From Lentisphaeria bacterium (lineage in GTDB: Bacteria; Verrucomicrobiota; Lentisphaeria; Oligosphaerales; Oligosphaeraceae), in NCBI GenBank assembly GCA_016302725.1, contig JAEDNB010000093.1, forward strand, positions 1-7,988: a DNA stretch of 7,988 nucleotides, in the 5' to 3' direction. Both the position numbers and the translations under genes were made by a program. The notes under the pieces are model-generated. The model saw nothing but the letters and a program-made list of their open reading frames with translations. It ran no database searches and was not told where the DNA came from. Shown here piece after piece: positions 5,779-7,988 of the stretch (positions are counted from its first letter, which is position 1; every line of letters begins with the position of its first letter).

Positions 5779-7127
5779 TTATCCATCCCCGTGACAATGT
5801 GGAGGTCCGTTCGGACGGCCACAAATATGCCCTTTGCCCCCTTTGCGCCGGGGAGCCCGTGGTGAAATACGGGATGCCCATCGGGGTGGCCAGCCGCCCC
5901 ATCGCCCCAGGCGACCACGTCCATGTCCAGAATCTTCGCACGGGACTGGGGGAAAACAAGGAATACGAATACCACCCCTCCTTCCGGAGGCCGGACATCC
6001 ATTGCGACAGCACTTTCCTGGGCTATCGCCGCCCGGATGGACAGGTGGGAATCCGCAAGGATCTGTGGGTGGTGCCCACCGTGGGATGCGTAAATGGCCT
6101 GGCCAGGCGCTTGGCGGCGGCAACGGGTGCCATCCCCCTCTGCCACCCCTATGGATGCTCCCAACTGGGGGCGGACCACCGGCAGACGGCGAAACTCCTG
6201 GCCTCCCTGGTGCACCATCCCAATGCAGGCGGGGTGCTGGTCGTCGCCCTGGGCTGCGAAAACAATACCCTGGAAAGCTTCCGGGAGTGCATCGGGGAGG
6301 CCCCGGGACTGAACGTACGCTTCCTCCGGGCACAGGACGAGGGGGACGAGATGGCCAGGGGACTGGCCCTTCTGGAGGAACTCCGGAAGGCCTGCGCCCC
6401 CTGGCAACGGGAGGAGATCCCCGCCAGCCAGTTGAAGGTTGGCCTGAAATGCGGGGGCTCCGACGGCTTCTCCGGAATCGTGGCAAATCCCCTGGTGGGA
6501 CATTTCACCGACTGGCTGGTGGGGCAGGGCGGCACTGCCGTCCTCTCCGAAGTGCCGGAAATGTTCGGCGCGGAAACCCTCCTCATGGCACGGTGCGTCA
6601 CAAGGGAAATCTTCCAGGAGTATGTCCAAATGATCCGGGATTTCAAGGACTACTATCGACGCTACGGACAGCCCTGCTACGAAAATCCCTCCCCCGGAAA
6701 CAAGGAGGGGGGAATCACTACCCTGGAGGAAAAGTCCCTGGGATGCATCCAAAAGGGCGGGGAAGCCCCCGTGACGGCCATCCTCCCCTACGCCGGACGG
6801 AATACCGTCCCCGGACTCAATCTCCTGTGCGCCCCCGGAAACGACATGGTCTCCGCCACCGCACTGGCTGCCGCAGGGTGCCACCTCCTCCTCTTCACCA
6901 CAGGACGGGGAACCCCCCTGGGCAGCGTCGTGCCTACCCTGAAAATCGCCAGCAACCACCCCCTCGCCTTGAAAAAGCCCCATTGGATCGACTTCGATGC
7001 CCAGGCAGACCAGGACCCCAGGCTCCTGGTCCAGGCAGTCCTCCAAACCGCCTCCGGTAAACCAACCCAGAACGAATTGCGGGGGGAACACGAAATCGCC
7101 ATCTTTAAGGACGGGGTGACCTTGTAG
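5775..7127 (+). CDS. uxaA: Altronate dehydratase UxaA
   Basis: UxaA removes water from D-altronate to give 2-keto-3-deoxygluconate, a late step in D-galacturonate degradation; the enzyme is cytoplasmic and metal-dependent. The 450-residue product shows the family blocks in order: KYGMPIG (31-37), HVHVQNLRT (48-56), PTVGCVNG (101-108), YGCSQLG (126-132), VALGCENN (157-164), LKCGGSDGFSGI (224-235), SEVPEMFGAE (258-267), ENPSPGNKEGGITTLEEKSLGC (303-324), TTGRGTP (375-381), HWIDFDA (403-409) and a C-terminal IFKDGVTL. Against the E. coli enzyme of about 495 residues, the N-terminal SAF region is shortened: DNVEV (7-11) runs almost directly into GHKYAL (15-20), losing about 25 residues. The catalytic core looks intact. 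The start overlaps the ruvB stop by four bases, with a GGGGGGA Shine-Dalgarno-like run at 5764-5770. Other hexuronate genes (uxaC, uxaB, kdgK) are not seen here. Galactarate dehydratase (GarD) is the close relative, but the motifs fit UxaA better. Confidence 0.94.
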   Translation: MIIHPRDNVEVRSDGHKYALCPLCAGEPVVKYGMPIGVASRPIAPGDHVHVQNLRTGLGENKEYEYHPSFRRPDIHCDSTFLGYRRPDGQVGIRKDLWVVPTVGCVNGLARRLAAATGAIPLCHPYGCSQLGADHRQTAKLLASLVHHPNAGGVLVVALGCENNTLESFRECIGEAPGLNVRFLRAQDEGDEMARGLALLEELRKACAPWQREEIPASQLKVGLKCGGSDGFSGIVANPLVGHFTDWLVGQGGTAVLSEVPEMFGAETLLMARCVTREIFQEYVQMIRDFKDYYRRYGQPCYENPSPGNKEGGITTLEEKSLGCIQKGGEAPVTAILPYAGRNTVPGLNLLCAPGNDMVSATALAAAGCHLLLFTTGRGTPLGSVVPTLKIASNHPLALKKPHWIDFDAQADQDPRLLVQAVLQTASGKPTQNELRGEHEIAIFKDGVTL

Positions 7128-7165
7128 CGAAGGCGCTGCCGAGAAAACACGGGGACGCTTCGCTA
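7125..7165 (+). other. Stem-loop at the uxaA stop codon
   Basis: TAGCGAAG (7125-7132), which begins with the uxaA stop codon, pairs perfectly over 8 bp with CTTCGCTA (7158-7165). The 25-base loop is purine-rich. No T-tract follows. It could stabilise the 3' end of the uxaA message or be the first element of a larger structured RNA reaching the terminator at 7315. Confidence 0.45.
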
Positions 7166-7167
7166 TC

Positions 7168-7239
7168 CATGGAGGGCACGGAAGGCCCGGCAAGCCGGGC
7201 TCGTGGAGAGCACAGACAGGGCGTTCCATGCGGCGCATG
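7168..7239 (+). repeat. Nested inverted repeats and imperfect direct repeat downstream of uxaA
   Basis: Several elements overlap here. CATGGA (7168-7173) can pair with TCCATG (7225-7230). It encloses CACG/CGTG (7177-7180 with 7202-7205) and a tight GCCCGG-CAAG-CCGGGC hairpin (7185-7200). CATGC/GCATG (7227-7231 with 7235-7239) forms a competing small hairpin. Two imperfect direct copies, GGAGGGCACGGAAGG (7171-7185) and GGAGAGCACAGACAGG (7205-7220), flank the inner hairpin. The density of paired elements exceeds what I see elsewhere in the window, but no known RNA family is recognised. Confidence 0.4.
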
Positions 7240-7326
7240 TCCAGCCCGGGGGCGTTATTCTCATCGAAGGATATAGAGTCAGTTGTTTTTTTGATTACTA
7301 GCGCGCAAAACATGGGCGTTCCATGC
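7219..7326 (+). repeat. Direct repeat GGGCGTTCCATGC, two copies 95 bases apart
   Basis: The exact 13-base word GGGCGTTCCATGC occurs at 7219-7231 and at 7314-7326. The second copy is the left arm of the intrinsic terminator, whose right arm (7335-7346) is the inverse of the same word. The first copy could therefore pair with the terminator's right arm and form an alternative structure. Confidence 0.6.
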
Positions 7327-7359
7327 CGTGCAGGGCATGGAACGCCTTTTCTGTTTTTT
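7315..7359 (+). terminator. Strong intrinsic terminator after uxaA
   Basis: GGCGTTCCATGCC (7315-7327) pairs perfectly with GGCATGGAACGCC (7334-7346): a 13-bp stem with a 6-base loop. TTTT at 7347-7350 and a further six T at 7354-7359 follow. It should end the transcript of the gspF-ruvAB-uxaA run, about 190 bases after the uxaA stop. An AAAA run at 7307-7310 on the other side means it might also work weakly on the opposite strand, though no gene there would need it. Confidence 0.9.
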
Positions 7360-7641
7360 CCGTGCAGACCGCAGGGAGGTTTTGGCGCTCTCCGTGTTCA
7401 TCCCCTCCGTGTCCGACCTGTTTTCGTGGCGGGTGGCAATTTGTTGCCTTGGGTGTAAGAAAGCGTATTGGCGGGGTAGTAGGGAAACGTGTTTTTCTGT
7501 TTTTCGTCTGCGTGGGGGACTCTGGAAAGTGTCCTGGCCAGAGGACGCCGCCCCTGGCCGGTGTCTCCCGGGGATGGTGTCGTCATTTTTTTTCGCAGGC
7601 GTCTTTTACGATTTTTCCCCACGGGAGAGGAAGAGTAGGGA
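7360..7641 (+). other. Leader region upstream of the GYF_2-domain gene, no gene seen
   Basis: No reading frame here looks coding; the open ones run through the terminator or out of frame into the next gene. The stretch is richer in T than its surroundings. It holds a short hairpin GTCCT/AGGAC (7531-7535 with 7542-7546), a long-range stem GACGCC/GGCGTC (7544-7549 with 7598-7603) followed by T-rich DNA, and an eight-T run at 7586-7593. A weak promoter candidate is TTGTTG (7441-7446), a 17-base spacer, CGTATT (7464-7469). The promoter of the next gene must lie somewhere here, because the terminator isolates it from uxaA, but I cannot place it with confidence. Confidence 0.5.
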
Positions 7642-7988
7642 ATGAGTACGCATTTTTTTGTCTTTGAGGGGAATCGTCGTGTTGGGCCCTATGACCAGGC
7701 GTCCATCTACAGTTTCTACATGGCGGGCCAATTGCGGACAGATTCCTATGTCCAGGCGGCGGACACGGGACAGTACCTGCAGGTGCAGGAGGTCCTGAAC
7801 GTGGGAATGGCGCCCGGCGCCGCGCCGTCCTGGGGCGGGCAGAACTATGGGGGGCAGCCAGGCGCCCCCCTTCCTCCCCAGGGAGCGACATATCCGCCTC
7901 CCGCCATGGGCGGACAGCCTGGCTATCCGGCGGGCATGGGGCAATATGGGGGAATGGCGCCCGCGGCCCCCGGCTTCTCCCCCGCTCC
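7642..7988 (+). CDS. GYF_2-type (DUF4339-like) domain protein, 3'-partial
   Basis: The frame opens at ATG 7642 and stays open to the right edge (115 codons plus two bases), so the gene is cut by the window. Residues 4-52 (HFFVFEGNRRVGPYDQASIYSFYMAGQLRTDSYVQ...) match the GYF_2 layout: an aromatic strand, a G-x-x-x-GPY/GPV turn, a helix, then a 'G.l..d..v' strand. Residues 55-115 are low-complexity, rich in Gly, Pro, Gln, Met and Tyr, with GGQPG at 70-74 and again at 90-94. Proteins of this type often continue into membrane helices or another domain, so the visible part is probably a cytoplasmic adaptor plus a flexible linker. No signal peptide is present. GAGG at 7627-7630 and AGGGA at 7637-7641 give ribosome-binding options. 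It is transcribed separately from uxaA because a strong terminator lies between. The function is unknown. Confidence 0.75.
   Translation, partial: MSTHFFVFEGNRRVGPYDQASIYSFYMAGQLRTDSYVQAADTGQYLQVQEVLNVGMAPGAAPSWGGQNYGGQPGAPLPPQGATYPPPAMGGQPGYPAGMGQYGGMAPAAPGFSPA

Noticed and set aside
7125..7239. Known riboswitch or tRNA-like element downstream of uxaA
   Set aside because: I looked for the core motifs of glycine, TPP, cobalamin and c-di-GMP riboswitches and for a tRNA cloverleaf and found none; only the unassigned structure is reported.
5637..7313. Long open frame on the minus strand (558 codons)
   Set aside because: It is antisense to the end of ruvB and to all of uxaA, both firmly identified, and shows no domain of its own.
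7531..7607. Hairpin GTCCT/AGGAC and the eight-T run as a second terminator
   Set aside because: The T-run at 7586-7593 is about 40 bases after the hairpin, too far for an intrinsic terminator, and it would block the gene that starts at 7642.
7323..7667. Two overlapping plus-strand frames in the uxaA-GYF_2 spacer
   Set aside because: Both start inside the terminator hairpin, run out of frame into the GYF_2-domain gene, and have no ribosome binding site or recognisable domain.
1..7988. Mobile element, CRISPR array, toxin-antitoxin or phage genes
   Set aside because: No transposase-like, integrase-like or phage-like protein, no regular spacer-repeat array and no small toxin-antitoxin pair can be seen on either strand.

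Overview
The window is a GC-rich stretch in which every convincing gene lies on the + strand. The contents point to a bacterium of the PVC group, most likely Verrucomicrobiota/Lentisphaerota. The signs are pseudopilins with an FTLIE-type N-terminus and no glycine before the cleavage site, a DUF6941-type protein, and a small GYF_2-type domain protein. This placement is an inference; no rRNA or marker tree is available here.

Layout. Positions 1-764 hold what looks like the C-terminal end of a ComEC/Rec2-like DNA-uptake protein: a last membrane helix, then a metallo-beta-lactamase-like fold whose metal ligands appear lost. About 300 bases without a gene follow, with a long GC-rich palindrome (945-976) and a plausible sigma70-type promoter (1007-1035). 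Next comes a run of co-directional genes: a DUF6941-like protein (1070-1504), the type II secretion/type IV pilus platform protein GspF (1523-2719), the major pseudopilin GspG (2830-3291), a GspH/FimT-like minor pseudopilin (3436-4017), ruvA (4014-4643), ruvB (4717-5778) and the altronate dehydratase uxaA (5775-7127). gspH/ruvA and ruvB/uxaA each share an ATGA stop/start overlap, so one transcript with translational coupling is likely. After uxaA come 514 bases without a gene. They carry several nested inverted repeats, repeated CATGGA/TCCATG elements and a strong intrinsic terminator (7315-7359). A GYF_2-domain protein with a Gly/Pro/Gln-rich tail starts at 7642 and runs off the right edge.

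How the genes fit together. GspF, GspG and GspH are the assembly platform and pseudopilins of a type II secretion or related pilus-like machine. RuvAB migrates Holliday junctions. UxaA belongs to hexuronate (galacturonate) catabolism. The three functions look unrelated apart from shared transcription, although ComEC-like protein, pseudopilins and RuvAB together could hint at DNA uptake and recombination. No mobile element, CRISPR array, tRNA or rRNA was seen. Most of the window is conserved housekeeping and secretion genes. The less explained parts are the degenerate ComEC-like C-terminus, the glycine-free prepilin sites and the structured stretch downstream of uxaA.
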